Shown: positions 52,296-62,266, counted from the first letter of the stretch. The stretch is 64,000 nt of DNA from Maribellus sp. YY47 (GCF_023111095.1 NZ_JALGYW010000012.1:62001-126000); one strand, 5' to 3'. The notes: generated by a model not told the origin, from the sequence alone. Made by a program: numbers and translations.

Positions 52296-55145
52296 ATGCG
52301 GAGGAGAAGTATTTGTTTTGATTTATCGGAGAAGTTGGCTTCAATAACATTGACCAGCTCTCCGCATCGTTTTCTAAAACTGAAGAGGAAATTAAGTGCC
52401 CTATCAACGGTACTACTCTTTTCGGCGGCTGTTTTTGCGCAGTCGAATGAAGATTGTGCCATGTGTCACGACGATCCTTCCTTAACTGCTATTCGCAAAG
52501 GAAGAGAAGTTTCAAGATATATTCCGGGAGACATACTGGCCAACTCGGTCCACAGTTATCTCGAATGTATCTCGTGTCACACCGATGCAGCTGTCGAAGA
52601 TTTTCCTCACCCCGACACCCTGCAGCCGGTGAATTGCGGCGAATGTCACGACGATGCCATGTCCAATTTTCTGGATGGCATACACGGGCAGGCTTTCCTC
52701 CGAAACGACAGAAATGCCCCCAATTGTTCGGAATGCCACGGCACCCATCAGATTATTCCCGCCAGCAATCCCAAGTCGCCAACCTATAAAATGAATATTC
52801 CCGTGCTTTGCGGTAAATGTCACCGCGAAGGAGCCCCGGTTGCCAGGGCTTACAACATCTCAGAACGCAATATCCTCGAAAACTACAGTCAGGGTATTCA
52901 CGGGCGGGGACTATTCAATGCCGGATTGATTGTTACAGCCACCTGTAACGACTGCCATGGAAATCATTTGATACTTCCTCACACCAATAGCCGGTCAAGT
53001 ATTTCGCAGAAGAATATTGCGTCAACCTGTATGAAATGCCATGCCCGGATCGAGGATGTTCATACAAAAATCATTAACCGGGAATTGTGGGAAAAAAAGC
53101 CGGGAGCAATTCCTGCCTGTACCGATTGCCACCCTCCGCATAAAGTGGAAATGCAGAACCTGGTAGAGAACATTTCGGACCGGACCTGCCTGAAATGCCA
53201 TGAACGCCCCGACATTCAGATGACGGTTAATAACCAGCAGGTATCATTACATGTCGATGTAAATGAACTTACCGTTTCGGCCCACAATAATATCACTTGT
53301 GTAAAATGCCACTCCGACGTAACCGCTACCTTGTCGCGCCCCTGCGAAACAGCTGGCAAGGTCGACTGCTCCAACTGTCATGCTGAAGAAGCCGAAATTT
53401 ACTTCGACAGCGGCCATGGAACCGCTTATGTTTCGAAACACGAAAATGCGCCCTATTGTACCACTTGCCACGGAACGCATTTGGTAAAAAAGAACGACGA
53501 TGAAACTTCGCCGGTATTTCGTTCGTCTATTCCAAAACTTTGCGGCGACTGTCATAAAAACAACGGCAAAGCGCTGGACGGAACCGATTTAAAAGAAAGG
53601 GATGCTTTTGCCGATTATTCAACGAGTGTACACGGTCGCAGCCTTGAAGAAAAAGGGCTTTTATCGGTCGCCGTTTGCACCGATTGCCACACTACGCATT
53701 TTATGTTGAAAGAAAACGACGAGCGTTCGTCGGTCAATCCGGCCAACCTGGCCAAAACCTGTGGAAAATGCCACAAAGGGATCTACGACGAATATATTGC
53801 CAGTGAACACGGCCATCAGAACAATACCGGCGAGTTAAAGTTCCCGACCTGCGAAACCTGCCACACGGCGCATCATATTTCGGAAGTTCACCAGGACAAA
53901 TTTATGTCTGAAATCACCGACCAGTGTGGACAATGTCACAAAGATTTAGCTGAAACTTACCTGGAAACTTATCACGGAAAGGTACATCAATTGGGATACT
54001 TGCAAGCTGCGCGTTGTTCCGACTGTCATGGCGCCCACAACATCTACCCGATGGACAATCCGAAATCCACTATAAATCCGAGAAACATTGTTGCCACCTG
54101 CCAGAAATGCCATACGGATGCCAACATGAAGTTTACCGGTTATCTCACGCACGCCACGCATTACGACCGAAGTAAGTTCCCATGGTTATATTACACCTTC
54201 TGGGCCATGACTGCCTTGTTGCTGAGTGTTTTTGCCTTCTTTGGCTTACATACCTTACTGTGGCTGCCTCGCTCGCTGGGAACACTTATCAAACGCGAAA
54301 GTCATCCCAAACCGGTGGGGAAGCAATGGTATATCCGGCGGTTTTCAAAAAAGAACAGGATCACCCATATTTTTGTGATTTGCAGCTTTATTCTTCTGGC
54401 CCTTACCGGAATGATACTGAAGTTTGCCTATATGCCCTGGGCTAAATTTTTGTCAGGGTTGATTGGCGGCGCGCATGTTGCCGGATCGATCCACCGCTTT
54501 GCAGCCATCATTACGTTCGGCTATTTTATTTTCCACGTAGTGTCGTTACTTAAAATCAAATATCAAAAGGGAATAAAAGTAAGTAAGTTTATATTCAGCA
54601 GTAATTCACTGATGTTTAACCGAAAAGACATCAAGGACTTTTGGGCATCAATCAAATGGTTCACCGGGGTTGGTCCCCGTCCAAACTACGGACGCTGGAC
54701 TTATTGGGAAAAGTTCGACTATTTTGCTGTTTTCTGGGGAGTAATGGTAATCGGATCGACGGGGTTAATGCTTTGGTTCCCCGAAATCTTTACGCGGATA
54801 CTTCCGGGTTGGCTGATCAACGTTGCTCAGATCATTCACAGCGATGAAGCTTTGCTAGCCGTTGGCTTTATTTTCTCGATTCATTTCTTTAATACCCATC
54901 TTCGTCCGGAGTCATTCCCGATGGACACTGTAATCTTTACCGGTTATGTTCCGGCAGAAGAGTACAAGGCTGACAGACCGCATGAATACGAACAATTGGA
55001 GAAATCGGGTAAGCTGAAAGATGTGCTGGTGGAAAAAGAATTTTCTCCGCAAAAGATGCTTTGGATCAAAATTTTTGGCTTTGTTGCGCTTTTTACCGGT
55101 GTGGTTTTGATTGGATTGATCATTTATTCCCTGATTTTTCATTAA
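52296..55145 (+). CDS. 19-heme cytochrome c fused to a cytochrome b-like membrane domain
   Basis: A 949-residue protein. Residues up to about 610 hold nineteen CXXCH sites, from CAMCH near the N-terminus to CQKCH before the first membrane helix. Many occur in repeated CxxCHGTH / CxKCH modules about 30-50 residues long, which suggests internal duplication. The C-terminal third has about six membrane helices: near 635-660, 690-710, 735-755, 805-825, 850-870 and 925-949. These include His-bearing segments NRITHIFVIC, IHRFAAIITFGYFIFHV and IIHSDEALLAVGFIFSIHFFNTH, a cytochrome b561-like di-heme pattern. The start at 52296 gives an unusually long n-region before the hydrophobic LSALSTVLLFSAAVFAQ, so a later non-ATG start is possible. 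Electron transfer from quinol through b hemes to a long periplasmic heme chain is the inferred role. Confidence 0.85.
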   Translation: MRRRSICFDLSEKLASITLTSSPHRFLKLKRKLSALSTVLLFSAAVFAQSNEDCAMCHDDPSLTAIRKGREVSRYIPGDILANSVHSYLECISCHTDAAVEDFPHPDTLQPVNCGECHDDAMSNFLDGIHGQAFLRNDRNAPNCSECHGTHQIIPASNPKSPTYKMNIPVLCGKCHREGAPVARAYNISERNILENYSQGIHGRGLFNAGLIVTATCNDCHGNHLILPHTNSRSSISQKNIASTCMKCHARIEDVHTKIINRELWEKKPGAIPACTDCHPPHKVEMQNLVENISDRTCLKCHERPDIQMTVNNQQVSLHVDVNELTVSAHNNITCVKCHSDVTATLSRPCETAGKVDCSNCHAEEAEIYFDSGHGTAYVSKHENAPYCTTCHGTHLVKKNDDETSPVFRSSIPKLCGDCHKNNGKALDGTDLKERDAFADYSTSVHGRSLEEKGLLSVAVCTDCHTTHFMLKENDERSSVNPANLAKTCGKCHKGIYDEYIASEHGHQNNTGELKFPTCETCHTAHHISEVHQDKFMSEITDQCGQCHKDLAETYLETYHGKVHQLGYLQAARCSDCHGAHNIYPMDNPKSTINPRNIVATCQKCHTDANMKFTGYLTHATHYDRSKFPWLYYTFWAMTALLLSVFAFFGLHTLLWLPRSLGTLIKRESHPKPVGKQWYIRRFSKKNRITHIFVICSFILLALTGMILKFAYMPWAKFLSGLIGGAHVAGSIHRFAAIITFGYFIFHVVSLLKIKYQKGIKVSKFIFSSNSLMFNRKDIKDFWASIKWFTGVGPRPNYGRWTYWEKFDYFAVFWGVMVIGSTGLMLWFPEIFTRILPGWLINVAQIIHSDEALLAVGFIFSIHFFNTHLRPESFPMDTVIFTGYVPAEEYKADRPHEYEQLEKSGKLKDVLVEKEFSPQKMLWIKIFGFVALFTGVVLIGLIIYSLIFH

Positions 55146-55396
55146 AAAACGACTTTTGAAAAATGTGATTTGTGACTTATAAAAAATAAGAAACGAAATT
55201 GATTAAAATACAGTATTAACAACATTAGCATGAGTTATTGACGACAAAACAAAGGCAACATTTACTAACATAATTTCACAATATTTTCCGGTATATAGAA
55301 GTCTTTTAAATTATTGCGGAGTATTGAAAGTTTAGTTGAATTTCGCCAAATTGCGTCGACAAAATACATTGCTAAGCTCATTAAAACTAAAGGATT

Positions 55397-56899
55397 ATGA
55401 AACTACCATCATCGATCAAGAACTGGATTTCAATAGCGGGGGCTTTGCTGGCTGTTTTCAACCTGGCTTCCATCCTTTCCTTAATGATCCTGAATTATTT
55501 CTTCGGATTTGGGGGCTCTTACATTGGGCTGTTTATATACATTGTCCTCCCGGGATTTATGATCACCGGGCTAATTATGATCCCAATCGGGATGCGTATT
55601 TACAAACGAAGAGCAAGAAAAGCCGAGAAAGAAGGGAAACAGGTAAACTGGCCCATTATCGACTTTAACAACATTGCCACCCGAAATGCGTCCATCATAT
55701 TTATTGTGGGGACTGTTTTCCTGCTTATTATTTCTTCCATTGGAAGTTACGAAGCATTTCACTTAACCGAGTCGGTTGAATTTTGCGGAAAACTGTGTCA
55801 CCAGGTAATGGAACCGGAATACACCACGTATCACGGCTCGTCGCACGAAAGAGTAGCCTGTGTAGAATGCCACGTTGGTTCGGGAGCCAGCTGGTACGTG
55901 AAAAGTAAGCTTTCGGGCTTGTACCAGGTATATTCGGTGATGGCCAAAAAATATCCGCAGCCAATTCCAACACCTATTGCCAACTTACGTCCTGCACAGG
56001 AAACCTGCGAACAATGTCACTGGCCCGAAAAATTTTATGACCGGAAACTGCGAATGAAACATTCGTTTCTTACCGACGAAGAGAATACCGAAGAAATCAT
56101 TCACCTTCAGGTAAAAACAAGTACCCGTGAAACAGCCAATGGACTTGAAAAAGGAATTCACCAGCATATCAGTCCCGACGTAAAAATTGAATACAAAGCA
56201 GTGGACGAGAAAAGGCAAGTCATTCCGTGGGTGAAATATACCAATACAAAAACCGGAGAAGTAAAGATTTACACCGACAGCGATAACTACTTGTCAGAAG
56301 CCCAGCTGGATTCACTGGAAACCAGGACAATGGATTGTCTGGATTGCCACAACCGTCCGTCGCACAATTACAATGCTCCTCAGAATTTCATCGACAAATC
56401 GATGGCCGAAGGGAAAATATCCACAGAACTTCCGGCCATTAAAATGGCTGCGATGCTGGCTTTGTACCAGGACTATCCAACCAAAGACAGCGCTTTCTTC
56501 GCCATAAAAACTCAGGTTAACGAGTGGTTCGATTCGAGCTACCCGGAAATAGCAGAATCTAAAAAAGAAGAAATTGCGAAGGCGATTCAGGAAATTCAGA
56601 ATGGCTATGCCAACAACATATTTCCGTATATGAAAGCCAGTTGGAAAGAATACCCCAACAACATTGGCCATATGGAATCAGACGGATGCTACCGTTGTCA
56701 CAACAATCGTCATACGGCCGACAGCGGCGAAGTTATTTCAAAGGATTGTAACCTGTGTCATAATATTGTTGCTCAAGGCACTGCCGATACGTTGACTTAT
56801 GCCAATTCGCAAAATCCGTTGACATTTGAACATCCCGTTGATATTGGTGATGTTTGGCAGGAAGAACTTTGCTCCTCTTGTCATTCTGCACTATATTAG
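55397..56899 (+). CDS. NapC/NirT-like multiheme cytochrome, membrane anchored
   Basis: A 500-residue membrane-anchored cytochrome. Three predicted helices come first (about 9-35, 43-66 and 94-115), more than the single anchor of classical NapC/NrfH. Heme sites follow: an unusual CX3CH (CGKLCH) at the start of the periplasmic part, then CVECH, CEQCH, CLDCH, CYRCH, CNLCH and CSSCH. The order FCGKLCHQVMEPEY and YHGSSHERVACVECHVGSG is typical of NapC/NirT quinol dehydrogenases, whose first heme is often atypically bound. The middle part (about 230-330) is heme-free. It would take electrons from menaquinol and deliver them to periplasmic partners. It is followed 90 bp later by a tetraheme cytochrome. 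Confidence 0.85.
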   Translation: MKLPSSIKNWISIAGALLAVFNLASILSLMILNYFFGFGGSYIGLFIYIVLPGFMITGLIMIPIGMRIYKRRARKAEKEGKQVNWPIIDFNNIATRNASIIFIVGTVFLLIISSIGSYEAFHLTESVEFCGKLCHQVMEPEYTTYHGSSHERVACVECHVGSGASWYVKSKLSGLYQVYSVMAKKYPQPIPTPIANLRPAQETCEQCHWPEKFYDRKLRMKHSFLTDEENTEEIIHLQVKTSTRETANGLEKGIHQHISPDVKIEYKAVDEKRQVIPWVKYTNTKTGEVKIYTDSDNYLSEAQLDSLETRTMDCLDCHNRPSHNYNAPQNFIDKSMAEGKISTELPAIKMAAMLALYQDYPTKDSAFFAIKTQVNEWFDSSYPEIAESKKEEIAKAIQEIQNGYANNIFPYMKASWKEYPNNIGHMESDGCYRCHNNRHTADSGEVISKDCNLCHNIVAQGTADTLTYANSQNPLTFEHPVDIGDVWQEELCSSCHSALY

Positions 56900-56989
56900 T
56901 AATGAATATAAATAAGCTAAAACAGCCATTCATAAAACCAAATGGCATGTGATTTGAAATATTGAGTTAATCATTTAAATAGTAATGTT

Positions 56990-57493
56990 ATGGTAAAAAA
57001 ATTATTGTTATTGATGGGACTGGCCCTTTTTATCAGTTCTGTTTCATTTGCTCAGACGTACAAATACATCGGCGCCGCAAAGTGCAAGATGTGTCACAAC
57101 AAACCTGAGAAAGGCGAACAATTCAACCAATGGGCAGCAAGTAAGCACGCCAACGCCATGAAATCGCTGAAAGGTGACGAAGCTAATGATCCAACCTGTT
57201 TGAAATGTCATTCAACCGCAGGAAGCGTAGACAAATCGTTATTAGCAGGTCTTACCGTTCAGGATGGTGTTTCTTGCGAATCGTGCCATGGCCCAGGTAG
57301 CATGTATAAAACGGCTGCCATAATGAAAAACAAAGAGATGGCGCTTTCCAAAGGTATGACCGAGCCTAACGAAGCTACCTGCAAGGCTTGTCATCTTGGT
57401 GAAAAACCAGCAGGTCACGTGGCAGCTAAAAAACCTTGGAATTACGCTGAATTTGTAAAAGTTATTGCTCACGACGATCCAACAACCAAATAA
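56990..57493 (+). CDS. Tetraheme cytochrome c (c554-like)
   Basis: A 167-residue periplasmic protein with a signal peptide (cleavage near SFAQ) and four heme sites: CKMCH, CLKCH, CESCH and CKACH. The spacing, with KYIGAAKCKMCH at the start, QFNQWAASKHANAM after the first heme and SCESCHGPGS in the middle, matches the cytochrome c554 family (PF13435). Members carry electrons between membrane and periplasmic or outer-membrane cytochromes. Its gene is followed by a strong terminator, so it ends the cytochrome transcript before ccsBA. Confidence 0.87.
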   Translation: MVKKLLLLMGLALFISSVSFAQTYKYIGAAKCKMCHNKPEKGEQFNQWAASKHANAMKSLKGDEANDPTCLKCHSTAGSVDKSLLAGLTVQDGVSCESCHGPGSMYKTAAIMKNKEMALSKGMTEPNEATCKACHLGEKPAGHVAAKKPWNYAEFVKVIAHDDPTTK

Positions 57494-57517
57494 AGGTTTG
57501 TTTTAACTTTATTCTTG

Positions 57518-57554
57518 AAAATTCCTTTGTTTTCCGGAACAAAGGAATTTTTTT
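57518..57554 (+). terminator. Rho-independent terminator after the tetraheme cytochrome
   Basis: AAAATTCCTTTGTT (57518-57531) and AACAAAGGAATTTT (57538-57551) form a perfect 14-bp stem around TTCCGG, then a T run. It is 25 bp after the tetraheme cytochrome stop. Confidence 0.85.
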
Positions 57555-57648
57555 AATACCTGCTCACCAAACCAATTGTAGAATGAAATGGCTTGAATAA
57601 AATGCTTTTAACTATATTCAGCTCCTCTAATAAATCCAAAATATTATC

Positions 57649-60600
57649 ATGAAAAAGTTTCTTTCATTTATCTTTTCAATGTTTTTTACCGGAATACTTC
57701 TGGTCATTTTTGCTATCGGCATAGCTTATGCTACGTTTATTGAAAACGACTACGGAACAATAACCGCAAAAATACTCATCTACAATTCCACCTGGTTTGA
57801 AATCCTGCTGACAATTCTCAGTATAAACCTGATTGGCAGCGTTTTTAAATACAAATTGGTGAGCCGAAAAAAATGGACTGTGCTACTTTTTCATCTTTCA
57901 TTTATTGTTATTCTGATCGGGGCAGCCATTACCCGTTACTATGGTTTTGAAGGTTCGATGCACATCCGCGAAGGAGAATCATCCGACTTTATTGTTTCAG
58001 AAGCCAACTATGTAACCATTAAGGCAACATCGGGCAATGAAACAGTTGAGACCGAGAAAGAAATTAAATTTTCACCCTATACCGCTAATGCATTTTCGGA
58101 AAACATCGAAATCGGAGGACAAACCATTCATGTTAAAAATGAGATTTTTATGCCTTCTGCCGCTGAGAATCTGGTGGTAGATCCCAACGGTCAGCCCATT
58201 GTTTCCCTGATCGCAATTTATAACGGATCCCGCACTGATTTTAGCTTGCACCAAGGCGATGTAAAATACTTTGGCCCGACTGCCATCGGTTTTGAAGCAA
58301 ACTCAAAAGTCGACCTTCAACTTAAAATGGTAGACGGAAACATGCTTTTGACTTCATCCGATTCGTTGCTGGCCTCCGAAATGAGTGCAACATCACCTGA
58401 GCTTATTCCTGCCGACTCAGCGATAGCCATCAATAACCAAAAGGTATACACGTTCAAAGACCTGAATTTTGCAATGAAACAGTTTTTACAAAAAGGAAAA
58501 ACGCAATTGGTTTATCAGCAGGCACAACGTGGAATGCCCACAAAAGACGCGATGAAAGTAACCATCACTTCGGGACAAGAAAGCAAAGAACTTGTGGTAT
58601 ACGGACAAAACGGAACGGTGGGAGACTTTTATACAACACAGATCAACGGAACTGAAGTATCCATTTCATACGGATCAAAGATCATTCAACTCCCCTTCTC
58701 TATTTATTTGAAAGATTTTCAATTGGAACGTTATCCCGGATCCAACAGTCCGTCATCGTACGCCAGTGAAGTCGTACTGAAAGACGGAAGCTTTGAAATG
58801 CCCTACCGCATTTTCATGAACAATATTCTGAAACACAAAGGATTCCGCTTTTTCCAGTCGTCGTACGATACCGATGAAGAAGGTACCATCCTTTCGGTAA
58901 ACAGCGATAAAGCCGGAACATCGGTAACTTATTTCGGATACCTGATTATGGCCATTGGCATGCTGCTTACCCTTTTCAACAAAAACAGCCGCTTTAAAAG
59001 CCTGTTAAAAGCCTCGGCAAAACTCAGAGCCGAGCGCAAAAAATTGATGGTTACATTGATTGTCGGAATGCTACTTTCTGTCTCAGCGCATTCTCAAACG
59101 GCTACTACCAACATGAACAAAGACCATGTGAAAGCCTTTGACGAATTGTTGGTGCAAAGCCGCAAAGGACGTGTAGAACCGGTTTCGACCATTGCCTCTG
59201 AAATTTTAAGGAAAGTAGCCAAGAAAACCAGTTGGGAAGGATTGACGCCAACTGAAGTTTTTCTGGATATGCAGGCCAATCCCGAAAAATGGAAAAACAT
59301 TCCAATCATTAAAGTAGCCAATCCTGAGCTTCGGAAAATGCTGGGTGAACAAGGTAAATATGCCAGCTTTAATTCCATCGTGGCTCCCCGCGAAATGGGC
59401 GGCTACAAACTGAACACGATGGTTCAGGAAGCTTATGCGAAAAAGAGCAATCAACGAAACAAACTCGACAAGGAAGTAATGAACGTTGATGAACGCGTAA
59501 ACATTCTGATGCGTGTTTTTAACCAGGATTTTCTGAATGTTTTCCCGATTCCCGGCGACGACAACCACAAATGGGTATCGGTAAACGAAACTAGCGAAAT
59601 GACCGCCGAACAAGCTGCATTTGCCAAACAGACCATCGATAGCTACTTCGGTTCGGTTGTTAGTAACGATTGGGCAACGGCCAGCCAGCTGCTCAGCAAT
59701 CTGAAAACCTACCAGGAAAAGTACGGGGCCAAAATTTCTCCGTCGTCAACCAAGGTTAAACTGGAAGTGCTGTACAACAAGCTCAACATATTTGGAAAGC
59801 TGTCAAAGATATTCATGTTTACGGGTCTTATCCTTCTGGTTTTACAGCTGATTACCCTGTTTAATCCGAAGATTCAGATCAAATGGCTGAAAAACCTGGC
59901 CTTGATTTTCATTTTCATATTATTTGTGGCAGAATCGGCCGGTCTTGGCATTCGCTGGTACATTTCGGAACATGCCCCCTGGAGCAACGGTTACGAATCG
60001 ATGGTGTTTATTAGTTGGGCAACTTGTTTGGGCGGACTTATTTTTGCCAAACGATCAGAGATCACGCTTTCGCTGACTTCGGTTCTGGCTGGTTTAACGC
60101 TGATGGTAGCCGGAATGAGCTGGATGAGTCCGGAGATTACGAACCTGGTTCCCGTGTTGCAATCATACTGGCTGATCGTTCATGTGGCCATTATCACTGC
60201 CAGCTACGGATTTCTGGGCATCAGCGCACTACTCGGGTTCCTTAACCTGATCCTGATGATCTTTAAGAATAAAAACAATGCACAACGCATCAATCTTACC
60301 ATTCGTGAACTGGTTAATATCATTCAGATTGCCCTCATCATTGGTGTTCTGATGCTGACGGTAGGTTCGTTTTTGGGAGGTGTTTGGGCCAACGAAAGCT
60401 GGGGCCGTTACTGGGGTTGGGATCCCAAAGAAACCTGGGCGCTGGTAACCGTAATCGTTTACACGTTTATAACACACATGCACCGTATTCCGGGTATGAG
60501 AGGTAATTTTGCGATGAGTACTGCCGCTGTGCTTGGCATCAGCTCAGTTTTGATGACTTATTTTGGTGTGAACTACTATTTGTCAGGACTGCATTCGTAT

Positions 60601-60729
60601 GCACAAGGCGAACCCGCCCCTATTCCATCGGGAGTCTACATTGCAATTGTAGTGGTTGTCATCGTGGTAGTTGCGGCCTATATGGCGGAAAAAGCAAAGC
60701 CGACACCTGCTGAAGAGCTGGAAGAATAA
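57649..60729 (+). CDS. ccsBA: Cytochrome c biogenesis protein CcsBA (ResB-CcsA fusion)
   Basis: A 1026-residue fused system-II heme ligation protein. The ResB/CcsB-like part covers about 1-470, starting with SFIFSMFFTGILLVIFAIGIAYATFIEN and a large periplasmic domain. The middle (about 480-715) is a soluble segment. The CcsA part (about 720-1010) has the heme-binding WWD motif in WGRYWGWDPKETWALVT, flanked by His-bearing segments (SEHAPWSNGYESMVFISW before, FITHMHRIPGMRG after). It brings heme to the outside and ligates it to CXXCH cysteines. Its position next to genes with 44 heme sites is what one expects of a dedicated maturation machine. The fused arrangement is usual in Bacteroidota and epsilon-proteobacteria. 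Confidence 0.93.
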   Translation: MKKFLSFIFSMFFTGILLVIFAIGIAYATFIENDYGTITAKILIYNSTWFEILLTILSINLIGSVFKYKLVSRKKWTVLLFHLSFIVILIGAAITRYYGFEGSMHIREGESSDFIVSEANYVTIKATSGNETVETEKEIKFSPYTANAFSENIEIGGQTIHVKNEIFMPSAAENLVVDPNGQPIVSLIAIYNGSRTDFSLHQGDVKYFGPTAIGFEANSKVDLQLKMVDGNMLLTSSDSLLASEMSATSPELIPADSAIAINNQKVYTFKDLNFAMKQFLQKGKTQLVYQQAQRGMPTKDAMKVTITSGQESKELVVYGQNGTVGDFYTTQINGTEVSISYGSKIIQLPFSIYLKDFQLERYPGSNSPSSYASEVVLKDGSFEMPYRIFMNNILKHKGFRFFQSSYDTDEEGTILSVNSDKAGTSVTYFGYLIMAIGMLLTLFNKNSRFKSLLKASAKLRAERKKLMVTLIVGMLLSVSAHSQTATTNMNKDHVKAFDELLVQSRKGRVEPVSTIASEILRKVAKKTSWEGLTPTEVFLDMQANPEKWKNIPIIKVANPELRKMLGEQGKYASFNSIVAPREMGGYKLNTMVQEAYAKKSNQRNKLDKEVMNVDERVNILMRVFNQDFLNVFPIPGDDNHKWVSVNETSEMTAEQAAFAKQTIDSYFGSVVSNDWATASQLLSNLKTYQEKYGAKISPSSTKVKLEVLYNKLNIFGKLSKIFMFTGLILLVLQLITLFNPKIQIKWLKNLALIFIFILFVAESAGLGIRWYISEHAPWSNGYESMVFISWATCLGGLIFAKRSEITLSLTSVLAGLTLMVAGMSWMSPEITNLVPVLQSYWLIVHVAIITASYGFLGISALLGFLNLILMIFKNKNNAQRINLTIRELVNIIQIALIIGVLMLTVGSFLGGVWANESWGRYWGWDPKETWALVTVIVYTFITHMHRIPGMRGNFAMSTAAVLGISSVLMTYFGVNYYLSGLHSYAQGEPAPIPSGVYIAIVVVVIVVVAAYMAEKAKPTPAEELEE

Positions 60730-60750
60730 AATATAGGATTTCATATAAGG

Positions 60751-60791
60751 AAGACCACTCTGATCTTGTATTGGGGTGGTCTTATTTTTTT
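60751..60791 (+). terminator. Terminator between ccsBA and the convergent T9SS gene
   Basis: AAGACCAC (60751-60758) pairs perfectly with GTGGTCTT (60776-60783), and the plus strand continues ATTTTTTTA. The hairpin overlaps the stop codon of the convergent gene at 60782-60784 and could serve both directions. Confidence 0.7.
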
Positions 60792-62266
60792 ATCAGTTTT
60801 CCCGAATAAACCGTTTCGTTGTCGTGCCGTACTTCCAGGATATAAAATCCTGAAGTCAACCGGGAAACATCCATCGTTAAGCGGCTTGTGATTTGAGTTT
60901 GGTGAACAACTCTTCCAGCCAAATCATACAACACACAAGAAGCCACATCCTGAAAACCGGTTTCGATGTTCAAAAAATCAGAAACAGGATTTGGATAAAC
61001 GCGCACAGTTGAAGTCTCAATATCATTCGTTCCGGTAGGCCAATCGGTGGAAAAATAATAGGCAGTCAATCCGGCATCGGTCCATGCATTATTTTGTAGA
61101 ATCGACTTTTCAATGCGTTCACATACAATACTGTCGATTACTACCATCGGCACAAAAGCATCCAGAAAATCGGCATGCAGCACCTCATCGATCGTATAAA
61201 AATGATTCGTCAGATAAAGCGCCTTTCTTTTGTCCAACCACTGCCCGTTCCAATCCTGACTAACCACCGTTTGAAGCTCTCCTCCACTTACAGTATGATC
61301 GTAAACCAACCTGGTATCCTCCAACCATCCATCAGAATCGTATTCCCAATTATAGTATGTTTCACTTTTCAATTGACCATTTTCATCGTAACTATTTTCC
61401 TGCTTACGATCTTCAACAAACTGTCCTTCCTGCCAGCCTTTCACAAACTCGGTGATGATTACCAACCGGTTGGAATCGTTGTAATCGTAGGTGAGGTAAT
61501 ATTTCCGGGTTGAAATACCGTCGTAATCTTCATAATCGTAACCGGTTTCCTGAACCACATTTCCTAGAGTATCACGCGTATATTCAATGTAAAAATAGGT
61601 GGCCCACCTATCGTCGAAAGGATCACGTTTCTGTGAATAAACATGGGTAAGCTGCCCGATAGAATCATAGGTGTACTTTGTCCGGTCCAGTTCTTCCCAT
61701 GTTTCAATCTCATCAATCTTTTGGCGTCTTTGAGTATACCGAAGAAGCTCGTTTTCATAAATGTATTGCGTTTGAATATATCGCTTGTAATTTCCAACTA
61801 CATATTCCTGGTATTCGGTCGAATCCAATCGTCCGTTCGTTCCAAAAAAATAGTAGTTCGCCTGCTCGGTCTTCCAACGCCAGTTTTCGGTATTCCAACT
61901 GTAATAACGAAGTATCATTTCACTCCCGTCAGCGTTAGCGTCGAAACGCATTTTTTCGGTATTTTCTACTGTTTGTGTTTCATCCTGCCAGTCTGATACC
62001 ACAATACTATCCAGCTTTAAATATTCCGACGCGCTTTTTAGAAATGTTTTGGGAGACACCGTCAAATTATTAAGCAATCCGGTAAGCTCTTGCGGTCTTT
62101 CCAAGCGTAAAAAATCACGTTGCAATTGATTTTTACCCGGGAAAGTATCGATTTCCAAAACATGCGAATGCTCGGGAACAGGAAGTGTTCTGACCGAATC
62201 AAGCTGCGCCCGGCCTTCAAATGCCAAGCCCAAAACAAGTAAAAAAAAGATATATCGAAACTTCAT
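60782..62266 (-). CDS. Secreted protein with T9SS type A sorting domain
   Basis: About 494 residues from the ATG at 62266 (MKFRYIFFLL), where a signal peptide ends near GRAQ; the frame extends 33 codons upstream but without a signal-like start. The middle part (about 130-370) has repeated YDSIGQLTHVYSQ / NSYDENGQLKSETY units, like YD or MORN-type beta-strand repeats. The last ~80 residues (VRVYPNPVSDFLNIE onwards, ending FYILEVRHDNETVYSGKLIKK) are the type A C-terminal signal of the Por/type IX secretion system. The protein is therefore exported to the cell surface or medium. Function is unknown. It is convergent with ccsBA and divergent from the molybdenum-cofactor genes. Confidence 0.85.
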   Translation of the reverse strand: MKFRYIFFLLVLGLAFEGRAQLDSVRTLPVPEHSHVLEIDTFPGKNQLQRDFLRLERPQELTGLLNNLTVSPKTFLKSASEYLKLDSIVVSDWQDETQTVENTEKMRFDANADGSEMILRYYSWNTENWRWKTEQANYYFFGTNGRLDSTEYQEYVVGNYKRYIQTQYIYENELLRYTQRRQKIDEIETWEELDRTKYTYDSIGQLTHVYSQKRDPFDDRWATYFYIEYTRDTLGNVVQETGYDYEDYDGISTRKYYLTYDYNDSNRLVIITEFVKGWQEGQFVEDRKQENSYDENGQLKSETYYNWEYDSDGWLEDTRLVYDHTVSGGELQTVVSQDWNGQWLDKRKALYLTNHFYTIDEVLHADFLDAFVPMVVIDSIVCERIEKSILQNNAWTDAGLTAYYFSTDWPTGTNDIETSTVRVYPNPVSDFLNIETGFQDVASCVLYDLAGRVVHQTQITSRLTMDVSRLTSGFYILEVRHDNETVYSGKLIKK

